Of a stretch of DNA of 64,000 nt, positions 1 through 8,844 are shown piece after piece (within the stretch, counting starts at the first letter, position 1; each line of letters opens with the position of its first letter). The position numbers and the translations under genes were made by a program. Source of the stretch: Allofournierella massiliensis (lineage in GTDB: Bacteria > Bacillota > Clostridia > Oscillospirales > Ruminococcaceae); NCBI RefSeq assembly GCF_021531255.1, contig NZ_JAFBIO010000002.1, positions 108,862 through 172,861 of the forward strand. The letters are read 5' to 3'. Under the pieces are notes generated by a model. That model worked only from the letters and a program-made list of their open reading frames with translations. It had not been told where the DNA came from and made no database searches.

Positions 1-1
1 C

Positions 2-577
2 CAGTTCGGTGGCGAAGGGGTGGATGACATTGAAAAATATGTCCACCTGGGGCAGGTGGGCGAGGCCTTCGAGAGTGAGGAGAGGGCGGTGCTGCTCATT
101 GACGAGATCGACAAGGCCGACCTGGAATTCCCCAACGACCTTCTGTGGGAGCTGGATCAGATGGAGTTCACCATCCCCCAGACCGGCCGCACCGTGAAGG
201 CCAAGCACCGGCCGGTGATCCTCATCACCTCCAATGCGGAAAAGGAGCTGCCGGACGCCTTCCTGCGCCGGTGCATCTTCCACTATATCGAGTTCCCCGA
301 CGAGGCCCTCATGCGCCGGATCATCGGGGTGCATTACCCTGACCTGGAACAGAACCTGCTGGATCAGGCCATCGCCGCCTTTTACTGGGTGCGCGGCCTG
401 CCCGGCCTGCAGAAAAAGCCCAGCACCAGCGAGCTGATCGACTGGATCCGGGCCCTCACCTTCAGCGGCATTCCCCAGGAGGAGATCCTGCGGCAGATCC
501 CCTTTGCCGGGGTGCTGCTGAAAAAGAACGAGGATCTGGAAAGCCTGGAAAAATCCAAGGCACGGCGCCGGTTCTGA
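2..577 (+). CDS. MoxR-type AAA+ ATPase (5' end cut by window)
   Basis: The reading frame is open from base 2, so the start lies outside the window; about 191 C-terminal residues remain. Visible are the Walker B motif LLIDEIDKA, a sensor-1 stretch ITSNAEKELPDAFLRRC with the arginine that usually serves as the finger, and a C-terminal lid helix. The Walker A motif is missing because it lies upstream. MoxR ATPases are known to work with von Willebrand factor A proteins as metal-cofactor or complex-maturation chaperones, and the next gene, 31 nt downstream, encodes exactly such a protein. The substrate of the pair is unknown. Confidence 0.9.
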   Translation, partial: QFGGEGVDDIEKYVHLGQVGEAFESEERAVLLIDEIDKADLEFPNDLLWELDQMEFTIPQTGRTVKAKHRPVILITSNAEKELPDAFLRRCIFHYIEFPDEALMRRIIGVHYPDLEQNLLDQAIAAFYWVRGLPGLQKKPSTSELIDWIRALTFSGIPQEEILRQIPFAGVLLKKNEDLESLEKSKARRRF

Positions 578-608
578 GGGCCGGGCCACAGGGCAAAGGG
601 AAAAACGG

Positions 609-1787
609 ATGTTTACAGACTTCTTTTATTATCTGCGCAGCCAGGGGCTGGCCGTCTCCCTGCAGGAGTGGCTCACCCTCTGCGAGGCATTGGATAAGGG
701 GCTGGCTGGGGCCAGCTTTACCCGATTTTACGGGCTGTGCCGGGCGGTGCTCATCAAGAGCGAGGCGGATTACGACAAATTTGATTCGGCCTTTATTCGG
801 TATTTCCGGGCCATTGCCGAGGCCTCGGAGGAGATCCCTCCGGAGCTGATGGAATGGCTCAACAAGCCGGCGGTCACCCCCGGCAACTACGACGAAGAGA
901 TCGCCCGGCTCAATAGCCTGCTCACCCCCGAACAGATTGAGGAAATGCTGGCCCAGCGGCTGAAGGAACAGAAGGAAGAACACAACGGAGGCAGCTACTG
1001 GGTGGGCACCGGGGGTATGTCCACCTTCGGCAATGCGGGCAACAGTCCCACCGGCATCCGGGTCGGGGGGCAGAGCATCCACCACCGGGCCTTCCGGGTG
1101 GCAGGGGAGCGCCGGTTCCGGGATTTCACCGGGGATACGGTGCTGGATACCCGCCAGTTCCAGGTGGCTCTGCGGCGGCTGCGCCAGTATTCCGCCAAAA
1201 CCGACGTGCCCAAAACTGAGCTGAACCCGGACGCCACGGTGGATGCCACCTGCGAGAACGGCGGTACCCTCAAGCTGGTGTACGAGCGGCCCCGGATCAA
1301 TACCGTCAAAGTGCTGATGCTGATGGATTCCGGCGGCAGTATGGATTATTATTCGGGGCTCTGCACCGCCCTGTTCCAGGCGGTGCGCAAATCCAACCAT
1401 TTCAAGGATCTGAAGATCTACTATTTCCACAACTGCGTCTACAGCCACCTGTACACCGAGCCCACCTGCAACCCGGCCAAATGGGTCACCACCGAAAGCG
1501 TGCTGAACACTCTGGGGCGGGATTACAAGGTGATCTTTGTGGGGGATGCGGAGATGGCCCCCTATGAGCTGTGGGGCGGCCAGTACGCAAAGCGCAAGAG
1601 CGGGCTGGACTGGCTGCTCACCATCCGGGATCATTTCTCCCATGTGGTCTGGCTCAACCCGGGCACCGGAGATTCCTACTGGGGCGTCTGCCAGACCTAT
1701 GACGCCATCCGCCATGAGTTTGATATGTATACCCTCACGGTGAAAAATCTGGAAAAGGCCCTGAAAAAACTGGTGTCTGCCCGCTGA
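609..1787 (+). CDS. VWA-domain CoxE-like protein
   Basis: 392-residue protein. The C-terminal half is a von Willebrand A domain that begins at [11 protein letters not shown]; the metal-binding MIDAS motif is therefore D-S-G-G-S instead of the usual D-x-S-x-S, a variant seen in the CoxE-like branch. The N-terminal half is helical and charged, with a Gly/Ser-rich hinge around residues 125-160. It follows the MoxR ATPase with a 31-nt gap, so the two are probably cotranscribed and act as a chaperone pair. Client protein not identifiable from the window. Confidence 0.85.
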   Translation: MFTDFFYYLRSQGLAVSLQEWLTLCEALDKGLAGASFTRFYGLCRAVLIKSEADYDKFDSAFIRYFRAIAEASEEIPPELMEWLNKPAVTPGNYDEEIARLNSLLTPEQIEEMLAQRLKEQKEEHNGGSYWVGTGGMSTFGNAGNSPTGIRVGGQSIHHRAFRVAGERRFRDFTGDTVLDTRQFQVALRRLRQYSAKTDVPKTELNPDATVDATCENGGTLKLVYERPRINTVKVLMLMDSGGSMDYYSGLCTALFQAVRKSNHFKDLKIYYFHNCVYSHLYTEPTCNPAKWVTTESVLNTLGRDYKVIFVGDAEMAPYELWGGQYAKRKSGLDWLLTIRDHFSHVVWLNPGTGDSYWGVCQTYDAIRHEFDMYTLTVKNLEKALKKLVSAR

Positions 1788-1821
1788 AAAGGCCTGTGCC
1801 GAAAAACAGGGGAAAAGGTCA

Positions 1822-1850
1822 TTGACAAGAGCAGACCGGGGCTATATAGT
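1822..1850 (+). promoter_or_regulatory. Promoter of potABCD
   Basis: TTGACA at 1822-1827 and TATAGT at 1845-1850 are separated by exactly 17 nt, an almost perfect housekeeping-sigma promoter. Transcription would start near 1857, giving an 85-nt leader before potA. Confidence 0.8.
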
Positions 1851-1870
1851 GGATAATGAAAAAGTGTCTG

Positions 1871-1914
1871 AAAAGGGCCGTTTGACGCCGGGCAGGGCGG
1901 ACAAACGGCCTTTT
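1871..1914 (+). promoter_or_regulatory. Leader hairpin before potA
   Basis: GGCCGTTTG (1876-1884) pairs perfectly with CAAACGGCC (1902-1910); an inner CGCC/GGCG pair (1886-1889 with 1896-1899) extends it, and AAAA before and TTTT after the stem add further pairing. It lies between the promoter and the potA ribosome site. The run of four T is short for a terminator, so it may be a weak attenuator or an RNA-stabilising hairpin. Confidence 0.45.
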
Positions 1915-1941
1915 GAGAGCGAGGAAAAAAGGAGGATCGGG

Positions 1942-2988
1942 ATGGAGCAGAATGTGATCGTATCCCTGAAGGACATTGTGGTGGAATACGACGGGGAAAA
2001 GGTGCTGGACAAGCTCTCGCTGGATATCCCGGATAAGGGCTTTGTAACCTTCCTGGGCCCTTCCGGCTGCGGCAAAACCACGACTTTGCGGGTGGTGGGC
2101 GGCTTTGTGGAGCCCAAAAGCGGGGTCGTGCTGTTTGACGGCAAGGACATCACCGATCTGCCCCCCTATCGCCGTCAGGTGAATACGGTGTTCCAGAAAT
2201 ACGCTCTGTTCCCCCATCTGAATGTGTTTGAAAACGTGGCCTTTGGGCTGCGGCTGAAAAAGCTGGACGAAAAGGAGATCCGCCGCCGGGTATTGGAGAT
2301 GCTGGAGGTGGTGGGCCTCAAGGGTTTTGAGCGCCGTGCCGTGACCCAGATGTCCGGCGGGCAGCAGCAGCGGGTGGCCATCGCCCGGGGGCTGGTGAAT
2401 CAGCCCCGGGTGCTGCTGCTGGACGAACCCCTGGGCGCATTGGATCTGAAGCTGCGCAAGGAGATGCAGCTGGAGCTCAAGCGGCTGCAGCGGGAGATGA
2501 ATATCACCTTTATTTATGTGACTCACGACCAGGAGGAGGCCCTCACCATGTCCGACACGGTGGTGGTCATGAACCAGGGTCATGTGCAGCAGATCGGCAG
2601 CCCGGAGGATATCTACAACGAGCCGGAAAACGCCTTTGTAGCCGATTTTATCGGCGCTTCCAACATCCTGGACGGGGTGATGCTGGCCGATTACCGGGCC
2701 GAATTTTCCGGCCGGGAATTTGTCTGTGTGGATAAGGGCTTTGCCCGCAACCAGCCGGTGCAGGTGGTCATCCGCCCCGAGGATATCAAGGTGGTGCCGG
2801 CCGGCCAGGGCATGCTCACCGGTGTGGTGGAGGATGTGATCTTCAAGGGCGTCCACTTTGAGATGCATGTGGACTGCGACGGCCGGGAATGGCTGATTCA
2901 TTCCACCCAGGCCTGCCGCCAGGGGGAAGCCATCGGGATGGATATCGGCCCCGATGAGATCCACATCATGGCCAGAATGGAGGAGTGA
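1942..2988 (+). CDS. potA: Polyamine ABC transporter ATPase PotA
   Basis: 348 residues. ATG at 1942 is chosen because AAGGAGG at 1929-1935 sits 6 nt upstream; the longer open frame from 1822 overlaps the promoter itself. Walker [10 protein letters not shown], signature LSGGQ-like MSGGQQQR, Walker [13 protein letters not shown] and the switch histidine in YVTHDQEEA are all present, followed by a C-terminal TOBE domain. It energises import of spermidine/putrescine at the cytoplasmic membrane. First gene of potABCD; potB starts 3 nt after its stop. Substrate is inferred from gene order and family. Confidence 0.93.
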   Translation: MEQNVIVSLKDIVVEYDGEKVLDKLSLDIPDKGFVTFLGPSGCGKTTTLRVVGGFVEPKSGVVLFDGKDITDLPPYRRQVNTVFQKYALFPHLNVFENVAFGLRLKKLDEKEIRRRVLEMLEVVGLKGFERRAVTQMSGGQQQRVAIARGLVNQPRVLLLDEPLGALDLKLRKEMQLELKRLQREMNITFIYVTHDQEEALTMSDTVVVMNQGHVQQIGSPEDIYNEPENAFVADFIGASNILDGVMLADYRAEFSGREFVCVDKGFARNQPVQVVIRPEDIKVVPAGQGMLTGVVEDVIFKGVHFEMHVDCDGREWLIHSTQACRQGEAIGMDIGPDEIHIMARMEE

Positions 2989-2991
2989 GGA

Positions 2992-3804
2992 ATGATCAAA
3001 AGCAAGGCGGCTGCCTCGCCCTATCTGGTCTGGATGGTGATTTTTATTGTAGCGCCGCTGCTCATTGTGGCCTACTATGCCTTCACGGACGCCTCGGGCA
3101 ATTTCACCCTGGAAAACATCATGGCCATCGGCCGGTATTCCAGCGTCTTTGCCCGCAGTTTGTTGCTGGCAGCCGAGGCTACGGTGATCTGCCTGGTGCT
3201 GGCCTTTCCGGTGGGGTATTTCCTCTCCCGGCTGCGGGCCTCCAAGCAGCATATCATGCTGATGCTGGTGATGCTGCCCATGTGGATGAACTTTTTGCTG
3301 CGCACCTACGCCTGGATGAGCCTGTTGGAAAATAACGGCATCATCAACACGGTGCTGGGCTTTTTCGGCCTGGGCCCCTTCCGGATGATCAACACTGCGG
3401 GGGCGGTGGTGCTGGGCATGGTGTACAACTACCTGCCCTATATGATCCTGCCCCTGTATACCGCCATGACCAAGATCGACAACAGTATCATCGAGGCCGC
3501 ACAGGATCTGGGCGCCTCCACCCTGGGCACCTTCACCAAGGTGCTGCTGCCCCTTTCCGGCCCGGGCATTGCTACCGGCATCACCATGGTGTTTGTGCCC
3601 AGTGTGTCCACCTTTATCATCAGCCGGATGCTGGGCGGCGGTTCCAACCTGCTCATCGGTGACCTGATCGAGCTGCAATTCCTGGGCAACAGCTATAACT
3701 TCAACATGGGCAGCGCCATGAGCCTGGTGCTGATGGTGATCGTTCTGCTCTGCATGAGCTTCACCTCCAGCTTTGACGAGCAGGAAATGGAAGGGGTGAT
3801 GTGA
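2992..3804 (+). CDS. potB: Polyamine ABC transporter permease PotB
   Basis: 270 residues with about six membrane spans. The EAA-type loop that contacts the ATPase is visible as EAAQDLGASTLGTFTKVLLPLSGPG. It starts 3 nt after potA, and its TGA stop (3802-3804) overlaps the potC ATG by one base, the classic arrangement for translational coupling. Forms the membrane channel with PotC. Confidence 0.92.
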   Translation: MIKSKAAASPYLVWMVIFIVAPLLIVAYYAFTDASGNFTLENIMAIGRYSSVFARSLLLAAEATVICLVLAFPVGYFLSRLRASKQHIMLMLVMLPMWMNFLLRTYAWMSLLENNGIINTVLGFFGLGPFRMINTAGAVVLGMVYNYLPYMILPLYTAMTKIDNSIIEAAQDLGASTLGTFTKVLLPLSGPGIATGITMVFVPSVSTFIISRMLGGGSNLLIGDLIELQFLGNSYNFNMGSAMSLVLMVIVLLCMSFTSSFDEQEMEGVM

Positions 3805-4652
3805 TGAAAAACCGTCATCTTCGTCTTTTGCAGCGCACTTATGTGGTGCTGATCTTCTGTTTCATGTATCTACCCATCCTGGTTCTGGCGGTTTTCAGCT
3901 TCAACGAGAGCAAGAGCCGCACCGTCTTTACCGGCTTTACCCTGGATTGGTACAAGAGCCTTTTCACCAACCGGATGATCCTCTCGGCCCTGGCTCTCAG
4001 CCTGGCGGTGGCCTTGGTTTCGGCGGTGGTGGCCACGGTGGTGGGCACCATGGCCACGGTGGGCATCAGCGCCATGGGGCGCAAAAGCCAGCTGTTCATC
4101 AACAACATCAGCTATATGCCGGTGGTCAACCCGGAGATCATCACCGGTGTCAGCCTGATGCTGCTGTTTGTCTTTCTGCAGAACTGGGCTTCCAAGTTTG
4201 ACGCCCTGCCGGACGCCTTCTTTGGGCTGCCCACTCTGCTCATTGCCCACATCACCTTCAATCTTCCCTATGTGATCTTCAATGTGAGTCCCAAGCTGCG
4301 CCAGATGGACAGCCGCATCTATGAGGCAGCCCTGGATCTGGGCTGCACCCCCCGCCAGGCTTTTTTCAAGGCGGTACTGCCGGAACTGACCCCCGCCATC
4401 CTGTCGGCCTTCCTGATCTGCCTGACCTATTCCATTGATGATTTTATCATCTCCTATTTCAACTGCGGCACTCTGCAGACCCTGCCCATCGCCATCTACA
4501 GCATGACCCGCAAGAAGGTCAGCCCCGAGATCAACGCTCTTTCCACCATCATGTTCCTGGTGATCCTGTCCATTATCCTGATCTCCAACGCCCTGGACAG
4601 TCGCCGCTACAAGCGGGAACAGGGCCTGGGAAAGGCAGGTGAGGGACGGTGA
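3804..4652 (+). CDS. potC: Polyamine ABC transporter permease PotC
   Basis: 282 residues from ATG 3804 (a GTG at 3801 in the same frame is an alternative). Six predicted membrane spans; EAA loop YEAALDLGCTPRQAFFKAVLPELTP. Second permease of the Pot system. Its 3' end overlaps the potD GTG start by 4 nt, so the four genes form one tightly packed operon. Confidence 0.92.
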   Translation: MKNRHLRLLQRTYVVLIFCFMYLPILVLAVFSFNESKSRTVFTGFTLDWYKSLFTNRMILSALALSLAVALVSAVVATVVGTMATVGISAMGRKSQLFINNISYMPVVNPEIITGVSLMLLFVFLQNWASKFDALPDAFFGLPTLLIAHITFNLPYVIFNVSPKLRQMDSRIYEAALDLGCTPRQAFFKAVLPELTPAILSAFLICLTYSIDDFIISYFNCGTLQTLPIAIYSMTRKKVSPEINALSTIMFLVILSIILISNALDSRRYKREQGLGKAGEGR

Positions 4653-5893
4653 AAAAACAGCTTCGCGCCCTTTTCTGCGCCGCCCTGGTTCTGCTGCTGA
4701 GCCTGGGGGCCGCCCCGGCCGCCCTGGCTGAGGATCAGATCCAGGTGACCGAGGATATCTCGGTGAGCGGTGATTATGACTGGAAGCGCTTTGAGGGCCA
4801 GGGGGTCACCCTGAACGTGTACAACTGGGGCCTGTATATCTCCGACGGCTCGGAGGAAAGCGTGGATGTGATCAGCGCCTTTGAGAATCTCACCGGCATC
4901 AAGGTGAATTACACCACCTTTGATTCCAACGAGAGCCTGTATGCCAAGATCAAGTCCGGCGGGGTGAGCTATGACGTGATCGTGCCCTCCGACTATATGG
5001 TGGGCAAGATGATTGAGGAGGGGATGCTGGCCCCGCTGGATTACAGCAATATCCCCAACGCCGCAGGCATCGGGGCGGAATACCTGGGCTGGCCCTTTGA
5101 TGAGGAGAATACCTATAGTGTGCCCTATATGTGGGGCACCACCGGCCTGATCTACAACACCACCATGGTGCAGGAGGCCCCGGATTCCTGGGCGGATATG
5201 TGGGATGTGCAGTATACCGGCAATGTGCTGATGTTCAACAACAGCCGGGACGCCTACGCCGTGGCCGCCAAAAAGCTGGGCATGAGCCTGAACCCTGCCT
5301 CGGTGGAAGAGGTGGATCGGGTCATCGAGGAGCTGAAGGCCCAGAAAAGCGTGGTACAGGCCTATGTGATGGATGAGATCTTTGATAAGATGGAGGGCGG
5401 GGAGGCCGCCCTGGCCCCCTATTACGCGGGGGACGCCATCACCATGATCCAGGATAACCCGGACCTTGCCTTTGTCTTCCCCAAAGAAGGTGTCAACTTT
5501 TTTGTGGACAGCCTCTGCATCCCGGCCAACTGCAAAAACAAGGAAGCCGCCGAGATGTTCCTGAATTATATGTGCGAGCCGGATGTGGGCCTGGCCAATT
5601 GCGAGTTCATCGGTTATTCCACCCCCATCGGGAAGGTGTGGGAACGGCTGGACGATGAGCTGAAATACAGCGAGATCGCCTACCCCAGCCAGGAGGTGCT
5701 GGATAAGGCCGAGGCCTTTACCACCCTCAGCGCCCAGGTAAACAGCGCCCTGGATACGGCCTGGAGCGATATGAAGAGCTATGACGAGGGCGGCAGCGGC
5801 TGGATGGTGCTGGTCTTTTTGATCCTAGCCCTGGCCATTTCGGTCTTCAACATCTGGCGCCGGGTGCGCAAAAAACTGAGAAACGAATATTGA
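4649..5893 (+). CDS. potD: Polyamine-binding protein PotD, membrane-anchored
   Basis: 414 residues from GTG 4649. An N-terminal signal peptide (KKQLRALFC...ALAED) is followed by a solute-binding fold with NVYNWGLYI, YDVIVPSDYMVGKM and CIPANCKNKE stretches typical of PotD. No lipobox cysteine is placed for lipidation at the signal cleavage site. Instead the protein ends in a hydrophobic helix (WMVLVFLILALAISVFNIW) followed by RRVRKKLR, which looks like a C-terminal membrane anchor. Gram-positive binding proteins are normally held by an N-terminal lipid, so this is an unusual arrangement. Substrate inferred from family. Confidence 0.9.
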   Translation: MKKQLRALFCAALVLLLSLGAAPAALAEDQIQVTEDISVSGDYDWKRFEGQGVTLNVYNWGLYISDGSEESVDVISAFENLTGIKVNYTTFDSNESLYAKIKSGGVSYDVIVPSDYMVGKMIEEGMLAPLDYSNIPNAAGIGAEYLGWPFDEENTYSVPYMWGTTGLIYNTTMVQEAPDSWADMWDVQYTGNVLMFNNSRDAYAVAAKKLGMSLNPASVEEVDRVIEELKAQKSVVQAYVMDEIFDKMEGGEAALAPYYAGDAITMIQDNPDLAFVFPKEGVNFFVDSLCIPANCKNKEAAEMFLNYMCEPDVGLANCEFIGYSTPIGKVWERLDDELKYSEIAYPSQEVLDKAEAFTTLSAQVNSALDTAWSDMKSYDEGGSGWMVLVFLILALAISVFNIWRRVRKKLRNEY

Positions 5894-5904
5894 GAGGCAG
5901 AACA

Positions 5905-6642
5905 GTGGAAATGACAGCGCAATACAGCGAAACTTTCCGGGCCTGCAGCTATGACGGAGATGTATACAACAACCTGCAGCCCGGCGCAATCCTGCGCTTT
6001 GCGCAGCAGATCGCCATTGATCAGTGTACCGAATTGGGCATGGATACGGAATTTTATCAGAGGACCCATACCGCCTTCCTGATGGCCCGGCAGACCCTGG
6101 TCTTCCAGACGCCGGCACCTGCCCGGGGTGAGTATACCCTGGTCACCCATCCCAGCGGGATGAAGCGGGCGGCCTACCGCCGATATACCCGGGTGCTGAA
6201 CTCGGAAGGGGAGCAGGTGGCCTGCCTGGACAGCGTCTGGATGCTGGTGGATACCGACACCAAGCGGATCCTGCGGCGTGAGCCGGAGGGCTACGGCGCC
6301 GTGCAGTGGCCCCAACAGGTGGAATACCCGGAGCTGGACCTGAAGCTCACCAGAGCGGCGGAACTGGAAGATTGCGGGAAGCGCAGGGCCGGTTATACCC
6401 TTTGTGATGAAAACGGCCACCTGAACAATACCCGCTATGCGGATCTTTTCCTGGATGCCCTGCCCGCAGGGGCGTTAACCCCTTCCGGCGTGCGGCAGAT
6501 CACCCTGTATTACCACCGGGAAACACCCCTGGGGCAGAGCTTTTCTTTGCGGCGGGGACAGGCAGAGCCCGGGGCCTGGTATCTGTGCGGAGAACGGGAC
6601 GGGCTGTGCTGTGTGGAAGGGAACATCTGGCTCAACCCCTGA
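5905..6642 (+). CDS. Acyl-ACP thioesterase
   Basis: About 245 residues. Two hot-dog domains of the FatA/FatB type: the first starts at FRACSYDGDVYNNLQPGAILRF, the second contains ENGHLNNTRYADLF, which carries the N-x-H catalytic pattern of plant and bacterial acyl-ACP thioesterases. It would release fatty acids from acyl carrier protein in the cytoplasm. The start is uncertain: TTG 5890, GTG 5905 (7 nt after AGAGG) or ATG 5911; GTG 5905 has the best spacing. It follows potD by 11 nt and may be cotranscribed, though no functional link is evident. Confidence 0.82.
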   Translation: MEMTAQYSETFRACSYDGDVYNNLQPGAILRFAQQIAIDQCTELGMDTEFYQRTHTAFLMARQTLVFQTPAPARGEYTLVTHPSGMKRAAYRRYTRVLNSEGEQVACLDSVWMLVDTDTKRILRREPEGYGAVQWPQQVEYPELDLKLTRAAELEDCGKRRAGYTLCDENGHLNNTRYADLFLDALPAGALTPSGVRQITLYYHRETPLGQSFSLRRGQAEPGAWYLCGERDGLCCVEGNIWLNP

Positions 6643-6672
6643 AATGGGCAAAACATAGAAATCAATGCGGCA

Positions 6673-6702
6673 GGGCCGCCCGGATTTTCGGGCGGCCTTT
6701 TT
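6673..6702 (+). terminator. Terminator after thioesterase gene
   Basis: GGCCGCCCG / CGGGCGGCC stem with a short A/T loop, followed by TTTTT. Ends the pot-thioesterase transcript. Confidence 0.85.
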
Positions 6703-6751
6703 CGCAATTTGTTTCCAAATAAGAAAAATTTGCGAAAAGAGAAAAAACCTA

Positions 6752-6780
6752 TTGACAAGTGGTTTCAAATTGGTTACAAT
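6752..6780 (+). promoter_or_regulatory. Strong promoter of candidate small RNA
   Basis: TTGACA (6752-6757), 17-nt spacer, TACAAT (6775-6780). The transcript would begin near 6787 and no clear gene follows before the terminator at 6902-6940. Confidence 0.75.
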
Positions 6781-6786
6781 TTAGTT

Positions 6787-6940
6787 GCAAGAAAGTTACA
6801 GATTCTTTTTCATGTGTTTCCCAACCGCCCAGGCGTTTTCCTCCTTACCGCGTTTTCCCGCGCGGGTTCGCCTTGGGTAAGATGCAAATTTCCCTTCAAA
6901 CAAAAAGTCCTGTCGTCCCTCCGGCAGGGCTTTTTGTTTT
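6787..6940 (+). ncRNA. Candidate small structured RNA, unassigned
   Basis: A self-contained unit of about 150 nt: strong promoter, no convincing open frame with a ribosome site, and an intrinsic terminator. Inside, AGGCG (6831-6835) can pair with CGCCT further on, CTTACC with GGTAAG, and CCGCG with CGCGG, giving nested stems. No signature of tmRNA, SRP RNA, RNase P RNA or a known riboswitch was recognised; 6S RNA cannot be excluded because it is hard to see by eye. Alternatively it is a terminated leader of guaB, whose start is 290 nt downstream. Confidence 0.45.
6902..6940 (+). terminator. Terminator of candidate small RNA
   Basis: AAAAAGTCCTG pairs with CAGGGCTTTTT (one G-U pair), followed by GTTTTG. 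Strong intrinsic terminator between the promoter at 6752 and guaB. Confidence 0.8.
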
Positions 6941-7113
6941 GCGCAGAGACATGAGCTGGAGCCTGCCGCAGGGCAAGGAGGAGGGGGCACCAGTGGCCAA
7001 AAAGAGCGATAAACAAAGGAATATCCAGGCAAAGTCATACTTATCCGCCATCGCTTTGTCAGTTTGCATCCTTTTTTCGACTTCCTGCGGCAAAAGTTTG
7101 TGTGGGGCGCATT
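6941..7113. other. Gap before guaB; possible tiny ORF
   Basis: A short frame (GTG 6993 to TAG 7148, 51 residues) has AAGGAGG about 11 nt upstream, a basic N-terminus (AKKSDKQR) and a hydrophobic stretch (YLSAIALSVCILFS). It runs through the guaB promoter and has no recognisable family, so it is more likely chance than a gene. Nothing else seen. Confidence 0.25.
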
Positions 7114-7142
7114 TTGTATTCCCACCGAAAATATGGTACTAT
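7114..7142 (+). promoter_or_regulatory. Probable guaB promoter (weak match)
   Basis: TTGTAT (7114-7119), 17-nt spacer, TACTAT (7137-7142). Matches are only partial, but the spacing is ideal and it lies 88 nt before the guaB start. Confidence 0.5.
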
Positions 7143-7229
7143 AGATAAAATAAAAAGAAAGCATAAAACAAGTAAGAAAAAAGGATTTTTTTGGCTCTCG
7201 GCTATCGAGAAGAACAGGAGAAAAGAGAT

Positions 7230-8732
7230 ATGGCGTACTATTTTGAAGAACCCTCCCGTACTTTCGGCGAATATCTTTTGGTTCCGGGCTATTCCTCGTC
7301 CCAGTGCGTGCCGGACGCGGTCAGCCTCAAGACCCCTCTTGTGAAATATAAAAAAGGCCAGGAGGAATGCCCCCTGACCATGAACATCCCCATGATCAGC
7401 GCCATCATGCAGGCGGTCAGCGGCGAAAAGCTGGCCATTGCCCTGGCCAAGCAGGGCGGCATTTCCTTCATTTACGGCAGCCAGAGCATCGAGGACGAGG
7501 TTGCCATGGTAAGCCGGGTCAAGAGCTATAAGAAGGGTTTTGTCACCAGCGATTCCAACCTCTCGCCGGATGCTACCCTGGCCGATGTGCTGGCCCTGAA
7601 GGCCAAGACCGGCCATTCCACCGTGGCCATCACCCACGACGGCACCGCCAACGGCCGGCTGCTGGGCATTGTGGCCAGCCGGGATTACCGGGTCAGCCGG
7701 ATGAGCACCGATGTGAAGGTGAGCGAGTTCATGACCCCGCTGGAAAAGCTGGTCACCGCCCCCGCCACCACCACCCTCAAGGAAGCCAACGATATCATCT
7801 GGGATAACAAGATCAACTCTCTGCCCCTGCTGGACGAAGAGGGCAACCTGGTGTATATGGTTTTCCGCAAGGATTACGACAGCCACCACGAGAATGTGAA
7901 CGAGCTGCTGGATGCGGGCAAGAGCTATGTGGTGGGCGCCGGCATCAATACCCGTGACTATGAAGAGCGGGTGCCTGCCCTGGTGGAAGCCGGGGTGGAC
8001 GTGCTCTGCATCGACTCCTCCGAGGGCTTCAGCGAGTGGCAGAAGCGCACCCTCACCTGGATCCGTCAGAAATACGGCGATACCGTAAAGGTGGGCGCCG
8101 GCAACGTGGTGGACCGGGAGGGCTTCCGTTTCCTGGCCGAGGCCGGCGCTGACTTTGTGAAGGTGGGCATCGGCGGCGGTTCCATCTGCATCACCCGTGA
8201 GACCAAGGGCATCGGCCGCGGCCAGGCTACGGCCGTGATCGAGGTGGCCAAGGCCCGGGATGAGTACTACAAGGAGACCGGCATCTATGTGCCCATCTGC
8301 TCCGACGGCGGTATCGTTCATGACTATCACATCACCCTGGCCCTGGCCATGGGCGCGGATTTCGTGATGCTGGGCCGTTATTTTGCCCGCTTTGACGAGA
8401 GCCCCACCAACAAGCTGCGCATCAACGGCAGCTATGTGAAGGAGTATTGGGGCGAGGGTTCCAACCGAGCCCGCAACTGGCAGCGGTACGACCTGGGCGG
8501 CGCCGCCAAGCTGAGCTTTGAGGAAGGCGTGGACAGCTATGTGCCCTATGCCGGCAGCCTGGCTGACGGCGTGAACACCACCCTGTACAAGGTGCGCAGC
8601 ACCATGTGCAACTGCGGCGCGCTCTCCATCCCCGAGCTGCAGGAGAAGGCCCGCCTGACCGTGGTTTCCTCCACCAGCATTGTGGAGGGCGGCAGCCACG
8701 ACGTTATCCTGAAAAACAACCCCAACACCTAA
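7230..8732 (+). CDS. guaB: IMP dehydrogenase
   Basis: 500 residues from ATG 7230; AGGAG at 7216-7220 gives a 9-nt spacing and excludes the longer frame. TIM-barrel oxidoreductase interrupted by a CBS-domain pair (about residues 95-215). The catalytic loop reads [12 protein letters not shown], with the nucleophilic cysteine at residue 320; most family members have GPGS-C-T, so this belongs to a slightly divergent clostridial subgroup. Converts IMP to XMP, the committed step to guanine nucleotides, using NAD+. It lies about 2.6 kb from the end of the purine operon but on the other strand with its own promoter. Confidence 0.93.
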   Translation: MAYYFEEPSRTFGEYLLVPGYSSSQCVPDAVSLKTPLVKYKKGQEECPLTMNIPMISAIMQAVSGEKLAIALAKQGGISFIYGSQSIEDEVAMVSRVKSYKKGFVTSDSNLSPDATLADVLALKAKTGHSTVAITHDGTANGRLLGIVASRDYRVSRMSTDVKVSEFMTPLEKLVTAPATTTLKEANDIIWDNKINSLPLLDEEGNLVYMVFRKDYDSHHENVNELLDAGKSYVVGAGINTRDYEERVPALVEAGVDVLCIDSSEGFSEWQKRTLTWIRQKYGDTVKVGAGNVVDREGFRFLAEAGADFVKVGIGGGSICITRETKGIGRGQATAVIEVAKARDEYYKETGIYVPICSDGGIVHDYHITLALAMGADFVMLGRYFARFDESPTNKLRINGSYVKEYWGEGSNRARNWQRYDLGGAAKLSFEEGVDSYVPYAGSLADGVNTTLYKVRSTMCNCGALSIPELQEKARLTVVSSTSIVEGGSHDVILKNNPNT

Positions 8733-8747
8733 AGAAAACTCTCTAGA

Positions 8748-8786
8748 AAAAATGCCCCCGAAGCCTTACCCTTCAGGGGCATTTTT
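8748..8786 (+). terminator. guaB terminator
   Basis: AATGCCCC...GGGGCATT stem with an inner GAAG/CTTC pairing, then TTTTTG. Confidence 0.85.
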
Positions 8787-8844
8787 GTGTAAGATGGAAA
8801 AGGTGGCGTAGCCTTTGAAAATCATCAGGAAAAGAGAAGCATAC

